64,000 nucleotides of DNA from Cryobacterium mannosilyticum (lineage in GTDB: Bacteria > Actinomycetota > Actinomycetes > Actinomycetales > Microbacteriaceae), in assembly GCF_004402705.1 (NCBI RefSeq), contig NZ_SOFM01000009.1:62001-126000 (forward strand), written 5' to 3'. The position numbers and the translations under genes are program-made. The notes under the pieces are model-generated. The model made no database searches. It was not told the DNA's origin and worked only from the letters and a program-made list of their open reading frames with translations. Below are positions 1 to 9,013 of the stretch, piece by piece; positions within the stretch are counted from its first letter, which is position 1, and the number at the start of each line of letters is the position of its first letter.

Positions 1-1275
1 CTGTCCACGCCGCTCCGACTGGACCTCGCGGTCTCCGGGGAGCCAGGGGTCGCCGGGCAACCGGCCAGCTCCGTGCAACCGGCGGCCTCACTGGTCGCGG
101 GGGCGGACGCCGCTCTCGAATCAGTGCGACGGATGTCCGGGGCCAGCCTCCTCGCCGGCCTGTCCCGGCTGTCCGTCGGCGACATTTCCACCTTCGTCGC
201 CGAGTTCCCCGGCCAGGTCGACTCCCTGCTGGCCGTGCCCCCCGCCGCAACCGAGGTCACCGGGTGGTGGACCGGACTGGACGGCACCGAGCGGTCGTCC
301 CTCCTCGCCGGGGCGCCCCGGCTGGTCGGCAACCTCGACGGGATCCCCTTCCGCGAACGCGGGCGGGCCAACGCCCGCTACCTGGGCCAGAGCCTGGCCG
401 CGGTGGACCGCCGGCTCGCGGGCACGCTCGACGACGCGGCCCGGGACGCCGCCACGCGCGAGCGCGCCATCCTGACCCAGGTGCAGGCCGCTCTCCGCCC
501 AACCGACGGGGGTCCGCGGCGATCCCTGATCCTCCTCGACACCGTGGCGGGGGGCCGGGCCGCCATCGCCCTGGGCAACCCGGACACCGCCGCATTCGTC
601 AGCTACCTCGTGCCGGGCATGAACTACGGGGTAGAACCCCAGATCGTGAACTGGACCGCGACCGCGGAAACCCTGTACGCCGAACAGCGCGCCGTCCTCG
701 CCGAGCGGGCAGCGAGCGCCCGCGGATCGGTCGCCGCGAGCATCTCCGTCGTCTCCTGGATCGGCTACGAGGCCCCGGACCTGTTCAGCGTCGGGGGCCT
801 CGACCACGCCGTCGCCGGCGCCGACTTCCTCGAGAAGTACTCGCAGGGCATCCGCTCGGACCGTGCCGGCGACCAGCCCTTCGTCTCGGTGTTCGCGCAC
901 TCCTACGGCTCCACGGTCGCGCTCACGGCCCTGTCCCGCGGATCGTTCGAAGTCGACGCGCTGGTCCTGGTCGGTTCTCCCGGCAGCCAGATCCAGTCCG
1001 TCGACAGCCTGAGCGTGGCCAACGGCAACGTGTTCGTGGGGAAGGCCGACTGGGACCCGGCGGTCAACAGCGCCTTCTTCGGCAGCGACCCGGGTGCGGA
1101 ATCGTACGGCGCCCGGCCGCTGGGGGTGTACGGAGCGCCCGACCGGCTCACCGGGACCTGGCTCTCCGGTTCGCTCGGACACAACGCCTATTTCGACCGG
1201 GGCAGCGAGTCACTGCACAACATGGCCCTGATCGGAACGGACAACGCGGATCTGGTCACCAACGGCTCCGAATAG
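1..1275 (+). CDS. Alpha/beta hydrolase, DUF1023-like, 5' truncated by window edge
   Basis: The reading frame is open from base 1 and a stop at 1273-1275 closes it, so the true start lies upstream. About 424 residues are visible. The nucleophile elbow A-H-S-Y-G-S is near residue 301, and a G-H-N-A-Y-F segment near residue 394 supplies a likely catalytic histidine. Both match actinobacterial DUF1023 alpha/beta hydrolases. The substrate is unknown. The segment before the elbow is long and Ala-rich, as in that family. The gene ends 36 bases before gatC, on the same strand, and may be cotranscribed with it. Confidence 0.8.
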   Translation: MSTPLRLDLAVSGEPGVAGQPASSVQPAASLVAGADAALESVRRMSGASLLAGLSRLSVGDISTFVAEFPGQVDSLLAVPPAATEVTGWWTGLDGTERSSLLAGAPRLVGNLDGIPFRERGRANARYLGQSLAAVDRRLAGTLDDAARDAATRERAILTQVQAALRPTDGGPRRSLILLDTVAGGRAAIALGNPDTAAFVSYLVPGMNYGVEPQIVNWTATAETLYAEQRAVLAERAASARGSVAASISVVSWIGYEAPDLFSVGGLDHAVAGADFLEKYSQGIRSDRAGDQPFVSVFAHSYGSTVALTALSRGSFEVDALVLVGSPGSQIQSVDSLSVANGNVFVGKADWDPAVNSAFFGSDPGAESYGARPLGVYGAPDRLTGTWLSGSLGHNAYFDRGSESLHNMALIGTDNADLVTNGSE

Positions 1276-1311
1276 AATTGGGGAATCCACCTCGACGATA
1301 ATCGGAGCAAC

Positions 1312-1608
1312 ATGTCTGAAATCACGGCCGAGCAGGTAGCGCATTTGGCCAACCTCGCCCGGATCGACCTCAGCCCGGAGGAGATCAACCGCCTCACCAC
1401 GGAACTCGGCCAGATCGTCGATTCCGTCGCGAAGGTGGCCGAAGTGGCCACCCCTGACGTTCCAGCGACCAGTCATCCGATGCCGCTGACCAACGTTTTC
1501 CGCCCCGACACGGTCGTTCCCTCGCTCACCGTCGAACAGGCGCTCTCCGGCGCGCCCGACCACGACGGCGACAAGTTCCGAGTGCCCGCGATCCTGGACG
1601 AGGAGTGA
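1312..1608 (+). CDS. gatC: Asp/Glu-tRNA(Asn/Gln) amidotransferase subunit C
   Basis: This 98-residue protein begins with the typical GatC start (M-S-E-I-T-A-E-Q-V then L-A-N-L-A-R-I) and is of normal family length. GatC stabilises the GatA-GatB interface in the complex that amidates misacylated Glu-tRNA(Gln) and Asp-tRNA(Asn). It is the first gene of a gatC-gatA-gatB operon. Its last codons contain GAGGAG at 1600-1605, which serves as ribosome binding site for gatA, so the two genes are probably translationally coupled. Confidence 0.96.
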   Translation: MSEITAEQVAHLANLARIDLSPEEINRLTTELGQIVDSVAKVAEVATPDVPATSHPMPLTNVFRPDTVVPSLTVEQALSGAPDHDGDKFRVPAILDEE

Positions 1609-1610
1609 CC

Positions 1611-3158
1611 ATGACCAACCTGATCAAGCTGTCTGCCGCCGACCTGTCCGGCCTGCTCGCCGACCGATCGGTGAGCTCCGTCGAAGTGACGCGCGCCCAC
1701 CTCGACCACATCGCGGCCATCGACACCGATGTGCACGCCTTCCTGCACGTGGCCGGGGACGCCGCCCTCGCCACCGCGGCCCGGATCGACGCCCGCCGCG
1801 CCGCCGGCGAGGTCCTCGGCCCGCTCGCCGGGGTGCCGATCGCCATCAAGGACGTGCTCGCCACCCAGGACATGCCCTCCACGGCCGGCTCGAAGATCCT
1901 CGAGGGCTGGATCCCGCCCTACGACGCCACCGTCGTCAGACGCGTGCGCGACGCCGGGCTGATTCCCCTCGGCAAGACCAACATGGACGAGTTCGCGATG
2001 GGCTCGTCGACCGAGTTCTCCGCGTACGGTCCGACCCACAACCCGTGGGACCTGGACCGGATCCCCGGCGGGTCGGGAGGCGGCTCTGCCGCCGCGGTGA
2101 GTTCCTTCGAGGCTCCCCTCGCCCTCGGCAGTGACACCGGCGGTTCCATCCGCCAGCCGGCTGCCGTCACCGGCTCGGTCGGCGTCAAGCCCACCTACGG
2201 CGGAGTGTCCCGCTACGGCTCGATCGCGCTCGCGTCCTCGCTCGACCAGGTCGGCCCCGTCACCCGCACGGTCTACGACGCGGCCCTGCTGCACGATGTG
2301 ATCGGCGGGCACGACCCGCTCGACTCGACCTCGCTCACCGATTCCTGGCCGTCGATGGCCGCCGCCGCCCGCGCCGGACTGGCCGACGGCGCCCTAAAGG
2401 GCGTTCGGGTCGGCGTGATCAAGGAGCTCGCCGGCGAGGGAATCCAGCCAGGCGTCAAGCAGCGCTTCGAGGAGACGCTCGCCCTGCTCGCCCGTGCCGG
2501 AGCGGAGATCGTGCAGGTCAGCGCGCCCAACTTCGAGTATGCGATCGCCGCGTACTACCTGATCCTGCCCGCGGAGGCCTCGAGCAACCTGGCCCGGTTC
2601 GACTCGGTGCGCTTCGGCATCCGGGTCAACCCGGCCGAGGGCCCTCTCACCAGTGAGCGGGTGATGGCGGCCACCCGCGACGCCGGCTTCGGTCCCGAGG
2701 TCAAGCGCCGCATCATCCTCGGCACCTACGCCCTCAGCGCCGGCTACTACGACGCCTACTACGGCAGCGCCCAGAAGGTGCGCACGCTCATCCAGCGCGA
2801 CTTCGACGCGGCCTTCGCCCAGGTCGACGTGCTGGTGTCGCCGAGCGCACCCACCACGGCCTTCAAATTCGGTGAGAAGATGACCGACCCGATGGCGATG
2901 TACCTCAACGACGTCACCACCATCCCGGCGAACCTCGCCGGCGTGCCGGGAATGAGCCTTCCGATGGGGCTCGCGCCAGAGGACGGGCTGCCCGTCGGCC
3001 TGCAGATCATGGCGCCGGCGAAACTGGATGCCCGCCTGTACACCTTCGGTGCCGCCGTCGAGCGCCTGCTCGAGGCCACCTGGGGGCACACCCTGCTCAG
3101 CCAGGCGCCCGAACTCGCGCCCACCGAAATGTTCGCCAGCGAAGAGGGAGTCGTCTGA
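1611..3158 (+). CDS. gatA: Asp/Glu-tRNA(Asn/Gln) amidotransferase subunit A
   Basis: GatA is the glutaminase subunit that releases ammonia for transamidation. The amidase signature is intact. The Lys-cisSer-Ser triad falls at about K80, S155 (in G-G-S-G-G-G-S) and S179 (in D-T-G-G-S). I chose the ATG at 1611 because GAGGAG sits five bases upstream; an in-frame GTG at 1605 overlapping the gatC stop is possible but lacks such a site. The 515-residue length is normal. The stop overlaps the gatB start (TGATG). Confidence 0.96.
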   Translation: MTNLIKLSAADLSGLLADRSVSSVEVTRAHLDHIAAIDTDVHAFLHVAGDAALATAARIDARRAAGEVLGPLAGVPIAIKDVLATQDMPSTAGSKILEGWIPPYDATVVRRVRDAGLIPLGKTNMDEFAMGSSTEFSAYGPTHNPWDLDRIPGGSGGGSAAAVSSFEAPLALGSDTGGSIRQPAAVTGSVGVKPTYGGVSRYGSIALASSLDQVGPVTRTVYDAALLHDVIGGHDPLDSTSLTDSWPSMAAAARAGLADGALKGVRVGVIKELAGEGIQPGVKQRFEETLALLARAGAEIVQVSAPNFEYAIAAYYLILPAEASSNLARFDSVRFGIRVNPAEGPLTSERVMAATRDAGFGPEVKRRIILGTYALSAGYYDAYYGSAQKVRTLIQRDFDAAFAQVDVLVSPSAPTTAFKFGEKMTDPMAMYLNDVTTIPANLAGVPGMSLPMGLAPEDGLPVGLQIMAPAKLDARLYTFGAAVERLLEATWGHTLLSQAPELAPTEMFASEEGVV

Positions 3159-4663
3159 TGAAAAAGGCCGAACTGATGGACTACGACAAGGCCCTTGAAC
3201 TGTTCGAGCCGGTGCTCGGCTTCGAGGTGCACGTCGAACTCAACACCAAGACCAAGATGTTCTGCGGCTGTGCCAACGAATTCGGCCAGGGTGCCAACAC
3301 GAACACCTGCCCGACCTGCCTCGGCCTGCCGGGCGGGCTCCCGCAGGTGAACGCGAAGGCGATCGAGTCGAGCATCCGCCTGGGCCTCGCCCTCGGCTGC
3401 GAGATCGCGGAGTACTCCCGCTTCGCCCGCAAGAACTACTTCTACCCGGACACCGCGAAGAACTTCCAGACCTCGCAGTACGACGAGCCGATCGCGTTCA
3501 ACGGTCAGCTCACCATCGAACTCGAAAGCGGACGCCTGGTCACGGTCGACATCGAGCGCGCGCACATGGAGGACGACGCCGGCAAACTCACCCACGTGGG
3601 TGGGGCAACCGGTCGCATCCAGGGTGCCGACTACTCGCTGGTCGACTACAACCGCGGCGGCGTGCCGTTGGTCGAGATCGTCACCCAGATGATCGAGGGC
3701 GGCGAGGCCGACTCCCCGGAGATCGGGCGCACCTACGTCGCCGCGATCCGTGAGATCGTGAAGGGCCTCGGCGTCTCCAACGCCCGGATGGAGGAGGGCA
3801 ACGTGCGCTGCGACGCCAACGTCTCGCTCCGCCCGCGCGGCTCGAACATCCTCGGCACGCGCACCGAGACCAAGAATGTCAACTCCCTGCGTTCGGTCGA
3901 GCGTGCCGTGCGCTATGAGATCCAGCGCCAGGCGGCGCTGCTGGCCGCGGGCGGAACGATCACCCAGGAGACCCGGCACTGGCACGAGGACACCGGCATC
4001 ACCTCGGCCGGCCGGCCCAAGTCGGATGCCGACGACTACCGCTACTTCCCCGAGCCCGACCTCGTGCCCGTCGCGCCGTCGCGGGAATGGGTCGAGGAGC
4101 TCCGTGCGACCCTGCCGGAGCCCCCGGCCGCCCGCCGCAAGCGGCTCCAGGCCGATTGGGGTTTCGCGAACCTGGAGTTCCAGGACGTCGTCAACTCCGA
4201 CCTGCTCGACGCCGTCGAGGCCACCATCGCCGCCGGATCGGCAGCCCAGGCCGCCCGCAAGTGGTGGACCGGTGAGGTGGCCAGGCTCGCGAACGTGGCC
4301 GGCGTGGCCGCCGACTCCCTCGTTCACCCCGTTCAGGTTGCCGCGCTGATCGAACTCGTCGTGGCCGGAACGCTCACCGACCGCCTGGCCCGCCAGGTGC
4401 TCGAGGGCGTCATCGCCGGCGAGGGCACCCCGCTCCAGGTCGTCGAGCTGCGCGGTCTCGCGGTCGTGTCGGACGACGGCGCGCTCATCGCGGCGATCGA
4501 CGAGGCCCTGGCCGCGCAGCCCGACGTGCTCGCGAAGATCCGCGACGGCAAGGTACAGGCCGCCGGCGCCGTGATCGGTGCCGTGATGAAGGCCATGCGC
4601 GGACAGGCGGATGCCGCCCGGGTGCGCGAGCTCGTGCTGGAGAGAGCCGGAACGGCGGAGTAA
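3158..4663 (+). CDS. gatB: Asp/Glu-tRNA(Asn/Gln) amidotransferase subunit B
   Basis: GatB is the kinase and amidotransferase subunit, which phosphorylates the tRNA-bound Glu or Asp and accepts ammonia channelled from GatA. The 501-residue protein has the GatB opening (F-E-V-H-V-E-L-N-T), the paired cysteine motifs C-G-C and C-P-T-C, and a C-terminal YqeY-like tail that binds tRNA. The ATG overlaps the gatA stop by one base and has a purine-rich site (GAAGAGGGAG) just upstream. The gene completes a standard gatCAB operon. Confidence 0.97.
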   Translation: MKKAELMDYDKALELFEPVLGFEVHVELNTKTKMFCGCANEFGQGANTNTCPTCLGLPGGLPQVNAKAIESSIRLGLALGCEIAEYSRFARKNYFYPDTAKNFQTSQYDEPIAFNGQLTIELESGRLVTVDIERAHMEDDAGKLTHVGGATGRIQGADYSLVDYNRGGVPLVEIVTQMIEGGEADSPEIGRTYVAAIREIVKGLGVSNARMEEGNVRCDANVSLRPRGSNILGTRTETKNVNSLRSVERAVRYEIQRQAALLAAGGTITQETRHWHEDTGITSAGRPKSDADDYRYFPEPDLVPVAPSREWVEELRATLPEPPAARRKRLQADWGFANLEFQDVVNSDLLDAVEATIAAGSAAQAARKWWTGEVARLANVAGVAADSLVHPVQVAALIELVVAGTLTDRLARQVLEGVIAGEGTPLQVVELRGLAVVSDDGALIAAIDEALAAQPDVLAKIRDGKVQAAGAVIGAVMKAMRGQADAARVRELVLERAGTAE

Positions 4664-4962
4664 TGGCATTCGGGAAGAAGCAACGGCCGGCCGAACCCGG
4701 GCGAACCGGGTTCGGCGTGGGGGTCCAGGTCGTGGTGCGGCTCGACCGCGGCAACTACCCGGATTCCCACGCGCCGGACCCGAGCGGGGTGATCGTGGCC
4801 GGTGGGGACATGGAAGGTGCCGCGCTCTACGCCCCGGTGACCCTGCGCGAGGCGGTCTGGGTCGTGCAATTCGACGAACCGTTCTACGGCCTCGACGGGT
4901 CGGGCCCGCACGAGTCCGCCCGGGTGACCCAGAGTCACCTCGAAGCGGCGCCGGAAGCATGA
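4663..4962 (+). CDS. Conserved hypothetical protein, 99 aa
   Basis: The ATG shares one base with the gatB stop (TAATG) and the stop overlaps the next gene, so this is very probably a real, coupled gene. The protein is soluble with a basic N-terminus (G-K-K-Q-R-P). A later segment contains V-V-V-R-L-D-R-G-N and F-Y-G-L-D-G. I do not recognise a domain and see no signal peptide or membrane span. Proteins of this size after gatB occur in related actinobacteria (general recollection), but no function can be assigned. Confidence 0.75.
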   Translation: MAFGKKQRPAEPGRTGFGVGVQVVVRLDRGNYPDSHAPDPSGVIVAGGDMEGAALYAPVTLREAVWVVQFDEPFYGLDGSGPHESARVTQSHLEAAPEA

Positions 4963-6062
4963 GCGTGACCCACGAGCGCCCGGCCGGCGCGGCGGACATC
5001 CGTCGCTGGCGACAGTACCTGGCCGACGAGCAGGCCGAGGCCGCGGTCTACCGCGACCTGGCCGCGCGCCGCACCGGCGAGGAGAAGGAAATCCTGCTCG
5101 CCCTCGCCGAGGCGGAGGGCCGCCACGAAGCGCACTGGCGCGGCCTTCTCGGAGACCAGGCCGGGACGCCCCGGCGCGGCGCCATGCGCACCCGCTTCCT
5201 GGGGTTCCTGGCCCGCCGGTTCGGCTCGGTGTTCGTGCTCGCCCTGGCCCAGCGGGCCGAGTCCCGTTCGCCCTACGACGACGACGCGGATGCCACCAGT
5301 ACGATGGCCGCGGACGAACGCATCCACGAGGAGGTCGTGCGCGGGCTCGCGGCCCGCGGTCGCCAGCGTCTGGCCGGAACCTTCCGTGCCGCGGTCTTCG
5401 GCATCAACGACGGCTTGGTGAGCAACCTGGCACTGGTGCTCGGAATCGGAGCCACCGGGGTTCCGACGTCCACAATCCTGTTCACCGGCATCGCCGGGCT
5501 GCTCGCCGGCGCCCTGTCGATGGGAGCCGGGGAATACGTGTCCGTGCGCTCCCAGCGGGAACTGCTCGAGGCATCCACCCCGAACCCGGCGACCCGAACG
5601 GTTTTGTCCCACCTCGACCTTGCGGCCAACGAACTGACCCTGGTCTACCGAGCGCAGGGAATGAGCCCGGAGCGGGCCGAGGTGCACGCCCGGGAGGTGC
5701 TGCGCACGGTGGCCATCGCCACCGGTCCGGTCGACGTCGCTCCCCGGGGCGGGCTCTCGCCCGCGGTCGACGAGCACGAGGCGATCGGCACCGGCCTCGG
5801 CGCGGCCACGTCGAGTTTCTGTTTCTTCGCCTCCGGGGCGATCCTGCCCGTCCTGCCCTACCTGTTCGGGCTCAGCGGGCCCGCGGCGATCATCGTGGCC
5901 GCCGTGCTCGTCGGCCTCGCCCTGCTGGCCACCGGCGCAATCGTCGGGCTGCTCTCCGGCGGACCGCCTCTGAGACGAGCCCTCCGACAGCTGCTGATCG
6001 GATTCGGCGCCGCCGGCGTCACCTACCTGCTCGGATTGCTCTTCGGCACGTCGATGGCCTGA
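4959..6062 (+). CDS. VIT1/CCC1 family transporter with N-terminal ferritin-like domain
   Basis: The 367-residue protein has two parts. Residues 1 to about 130 resemble a rubrerythrin/ferritin-like helical domain with E and H residues (for example E-A-E-G-R-H-E-A-H-W). The rest is a VIT1/CCC1 membrane domain with the typical A-A-V-F-G-I-N-D-G-L-V-S-N segment and G-A-G-E-Y-V-S-V. Family members move Fe2+ or Mn2+ across membranes, and the ferritin-like part is thought to handle iron. The ATG at 4959 overlaps the previous stop (ATGA). The metal specificity here is inferred. Confidence 0.88.
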   Translation: MSVTHERPAGAADIRRWRQYLADEQAEAAVYRDLAARRTGEEKEILLALAEAEGRHEAHWRGLLGDQAGTPRRGAMRTRFLGFLARRFGSVFVLALAQRAESRSPYDDDADATSTMAADERIHEEVVRGLAARGRQRLAGTFRAAVFGINDGLVSNLALVLGIGATGVPTSTILFTGIAGLLAGALSMGAGEYVSVRSQRELLEASTPNPATRTVLSHLDLAANELTLVYRAQGMSPERAEVHAREVLRTVAIATGPVDVAPRGGLSPAVDEHEAIGTGLGAATSSFCFFASGAILPVLPYLFGLSGPAAIIVAAVLVGLALLATGAIVGLLSGGPPLRRALRQLLIGFGAAGVTYLLGLLFGTSMA

Positions 6063-6179
6063 TCGCCGTCGGTGATGGAGCTCGTTCAAAACCCCTGACG
6101 GCCTGCCCGCCGCCCCGGTGATGGAGCCTGTCGGTATCACCCCGGCCTCTCCTCCACAATGCGGGTGTGATCAGGTTAT

Positions 6180-6195
6180 CCACACCCTGGTGTGG
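6180..6195. repeat. Perfect inverted repeat upstream of the DUF222/HNH gene
   Basis: CCACACC at 6180-6186 and GGTGTGG at 6189-6195 are perfect complements separated by two bases, about 50 bases upstream of the interrupted HNH gene. It may be an operator or a small hairpin. The rest of the 180-base gap 6063-6244 shows no gene. Confidence 0.4.
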
Positions 6196-6244
6196 GGCCG
6201 GTTGGGGGCCGGGGAATGTCGGTGGCTGGTCGTAGTGTGCTCGT

Positions 6245-7552
6245 ATGGCCACCCTGGTGAGCACCACCCAACAGCAGCTCGGACTGCTCTTTGACGCGGT
6301 CGCGGCAGCGGACAAGGCGATCGCCCGGTGCTTTGCCGTGCGGGCCGAGGCGGTCGACCGGGCCCGCCGGTTCAGCGCCGCGCAGGCCGGGTCGATTCCG
6401 CTCAGCCTGCAGTCCCGGTGGAGTCGCGAGGAGATCGCGCAGCGGGAACTCTCCAGCGAACTCGCCGCCACGCTGCGGATCCCGGAACGCACGGCGGAGA
6501 CCCTCCTCGCCGAGAGCTAGGCGTTGGCCGAGGACCTCCCCGCCACCCGGGCCGCGTTGGCGGAGGGGCGGATCAGTTATCGGCATGCGCAGGCGATCGT
6601 CCAGCAGTCCTGGTCGATCCCGGTCGAGGGTTTGGCCGCGTTCGAACAGGCCCTGCTGCCCTCGGCGGAGCATCTGACGGTGGCCAAGCTCAAGCACAAG
6701 GCCCGGCTGCTGCGGGAACGGTTGCATCCGGAGACGATCACGGCGCGGCGGGCGAGGTCGATCACGGACCGCACCAGCGGGGTGACCCCCGAGTACGACG
6801 GGATGGCCACCCTGTATCTGACGACAGGGGCCGAGCTGGTGCAGGCGATCTTCCACCGGGCCAACGACCTCGCCGCCAGCCTCCAAAGCCCCGACGAGAC
6901 GCGCACGCTCACCCAGGTGCGCACGGATGTGCTCAGCGACCTGTTGATCCACGGGGTCACCCCGACCGGCGTCGGCACCGGCGTCAAAGCGACCGTGCAG
7001 GTGACGGTGCCGGTGCTGACACTCCTCGGGCACAGCGAGGAACCCGGGTATTTGGAAGGGTATGGGCCAATTGACCCGGACACGGCGCGGGACCTGGCGT
7101 CGAAGGCGCCGAGCATCACCCGGTTGCTCACCCACCCCGAGACCGGGGTGATCCTCTCCGTCGGGAGGGACCGATACAAAACGCCCAAGGCGATGCGCCG
7201 CTTCCTCCGCCTCCGCGATGAAACCTGCCGGTTTCCAGGCTGCAACCGGCCAGCAAGGGGTGCCGAACTTGATCACTCCCATGACTGGGGGCTGCTCGGC
7301 GAGACCGCGCACGACAACCTCGCCCACCTCTGCAAACCCAACCACGCCCTGAAAACCCAAACCCGGTGGAGCGTCGCCCAGCAACCCGGCGGCATCCTCA
7401 CCTGGACCTCCCCGACCGGGCGGGAGTTCATCACCGAACCCGCCACGATACTGCCGACCGTGCTCCCCACCGGGCCACCGAAAGCCGGCCCGCCGCCAGT
7501 CGGACCACCGACAGCCGCAGCGTCAGACCTCCCCGACGACCCGCCATTCTGA
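6245..7552 (+). pseudogene. DUF222 / HNH endonuclease (13E12 type) interrupted by in-frame amber codon
   Basis: One frame encodes the whole protein but carries a TAG at 6518-6520 after 91 codons. Downstream the same frame runs on with no shift (A-L-A-E-D-L-P-A-T). The N-terminal part is DUF222. The C-terminal part has a classic HNH core: C-R-F-P-G-C, then A-E-L-D-H, N-L-A-H-L-C and H-A-L-K. Family members are 13E12-repeat HNH nucleases that are multi-copy in actinobacteria. CAG to TAG would explain the stop by one transition. The downstream piece could still be translated from TTG 6524, giving 342 residues. Confidence 0.75.
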
Positions 7553-7592
7553 CTCACGGTCCGGCGGCAGCCACCTGATCGGCGACTCCCGA

Positions 7593-8528
7593 TCAGTGCG
7601 CGCGGTGGTCGACGAACGGCATCCGCGGCCCGCGCCGGGGCTTCCCGGCCACGCCGCTGTTCTCCAGCAGCCGCACCACCCGGAAGCGGTGCGGCCGCCA
7701 CTGCTCCATGGCGGCCACCAGCTGCCGGTCGTCGAACTCCACGTCGAACAGGGCATGCCCGATGAACCCGGCCAGGTGGTAGTCGCCGACCGAGAGCGCA
7801 TCCGCGTCGCCGAGGGCCCGCTGGGCGACCTCCGCTGCCGTCCAGACACCCACGCCCGGCACCGATCGGAGCCTGGACGCCGCCTCTTCCGGGGACAGCT
7901 CCACACAGCGCTCCAGCTGCCGCGCCACGGCCAGGACAGCCATCACGGTCCGTGACCGTTGAGGATCGACGCCGGCCTTGTGCCATTCCCAGGACGGGAT
8001 CAGCTGCCAGGCGCGCAGGGTCGGCACGACCATCATGGGACCGGGGGTGGGGCCGGGGGCCGGCGTGCCGTACGCGTGCACCAACCGCCGCCACGATGCG
8101 GTCGCCTGCACGGCGATGACCCGCTGCTCGAGGATCGCCGGGATCAGCGCCTCCATCACCCGTCCCGTCTTCGGGATGCGCAGGCCCGGATGCCGCCGGT
8201 GCGCGCCGTCGAGTACCGGATGGGCGGGGCAGAACCCGGCCGGGTCATCATCCCGCCCGACCATCGCGGGTGCCGCGTCGATCGCGGCCCGGGCGCCGGC
8301 GCCCCAGGCCTGGCAGGTGATGGTGTGCAGGTCCGACTGCGCGAACCGCAGCGAGGCCGGTCCGTCGACGGTGAGTGTGGTGCGCCACAGCGACCCGTCG
8401 GCGGCGACCTGATAGGTCGGGTCGGCGCGGCCGCGCCGCAGGTGGGCGAGGGTGAGGGCGACGTCGGTCGGATGCCCGGGGTGCCAGGTGGAGGCGGCAT
8501 CCGGGGAAATCGTGGGTGGGAGAGTCAT
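7593..8528 (-). CDS. HhH-GPD family DNA glycosylase (3-methyladenine glycosylase-like)
   Basis: Base-excision repair enzyme of the AlkA/HhH-GPD fold. The helix-hairpin-helix is visible as V-P-G-V-G-V-W-T-A-A, followed by the catalytic aspartate in V-G-D-Y-H-L-A. The ATG at 8526-8528 gives 311 residues, close to actinobacterial relatives. The frame stays open further upstream but that stretch has poor coding character and overlaps the AzlC remnant. No FeS cysteine loop was seen, which argues against endonuclease III. The gene is convergent with the HNH pseudogene. Confidence 0.85.
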   Translation of the reverse strand: MTLPPTISPDAASTWHPGHPTDVALTLAHLRRGRADPTYQVAADGSLWRTTLTVDGPASLRFAQSDLHTITCQAWGAGARAAIDAAPAMVGRDDDPAGFCPAHPVLDGAHRRHPGLRIPKTGRVMEALIPAILEQRVIAVQATASWRRLVHAYGTPAPGPTPGPMMVVPTLRAWQLIPSWEWHKAGVDPQRSRTVMAVLAVARQLERCVELSPEEAASRLRSVPGVGVWTAAEVAQRALGDADALSVGDYHLAGFIGHALFDVEFDDRQLVAAMEQWRPHRFRVVRLLENSGVAGKPRRGPRMPFVDHRAH

Positions 8529-8684
8529 CGTCCTCGTCGGGCGTAGCGATCCGACTCCCGGCGTGCCGCAGGGGCGAGCGTGCACTCGGGCAGACGCCGG
8601 GCAGAAGCGTCTTGATCGGAGCGATCGTTTCGCAAAAGTGTACGCCTTCGGCCGGCTGCGCGGCGGGTCGGCCGTGGCCGGGTG

Positions 8685-8885
8685 CCCGTAGCATGGACCG
8701 GTGCCGACGAGGCCCTGGCCACGAGCACCGGTCAGGCCGATCTGGTCGAGCAGAAGCGCGGGTTCTGGGTGGCCGGGCTCGGCATCTTCGCGCTCTGGAA
8801 CCTGTTCACCCTGGTCGGTGCCCGCGCGGGCGACAGCCCGGTCTGCCCATCCTGGTCGCAGCCGTCGCGACCGGCCAGACCCTGA
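8685..8885 (+). pseudogene. Remnant of an AzlC-type amino-acid exporter subunit
   Basis: About 45 codons read T-A-D/G-A-D-E-A-L-A-T-S-T, then G-F-W-V-A-G-L-G-I-F-A-L-W-N-L-F, then G-A-R-A-G-D. This resembles the central part of AzlC-like branched-chain amino-acid exporters. No credible start or full-length frame surrounds it. A second frame just after it reads G-L-P-I-L-V-A-A-V-A, like an AzlC C-terminus, which suggests an internal deletion with a frame change. The rest of 8529-9013 shows no intact gene. The assignment rests on motif memory only. Confidence 0.45.
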
Positions 8886-9013
8886 GCCTCGACTCCCGGG
8901 TGGGGGCACCCGGCCGGAGGCCGCCCTTGTAGAATCGTCCATGGCCCTGCGCCTCCAGGGACACCGCACCGGAGTCCCACGGGTGCCCCTGAACCGCCCC
9001 TCGAGAGGCAGCA

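Noticed and set aside
4611..4958. Upstream extension of the VIT1/CCC1 transporter frame.
   Set aside because: It overlaps the end of gatB and the 99-residue gene and has Arg/Gly-rich shadow composition. ATGA coupling at 4959 is the better start.
2759..4999. Very long minus-strand open frame across gatA and gatB.
   Set aside because: It is antisense to well-supported gat genes. Long shadow frames are expected at this GC content and the predicted protein has no recognisable domain.
6518..6520. Amber codon in the HNH gene considered as pyrrolysine or programmed readthrough.
   Set aside because: No pyl genes or readthrough context are visible. A simple nonsense mutation in a multi-copy family is more likely.
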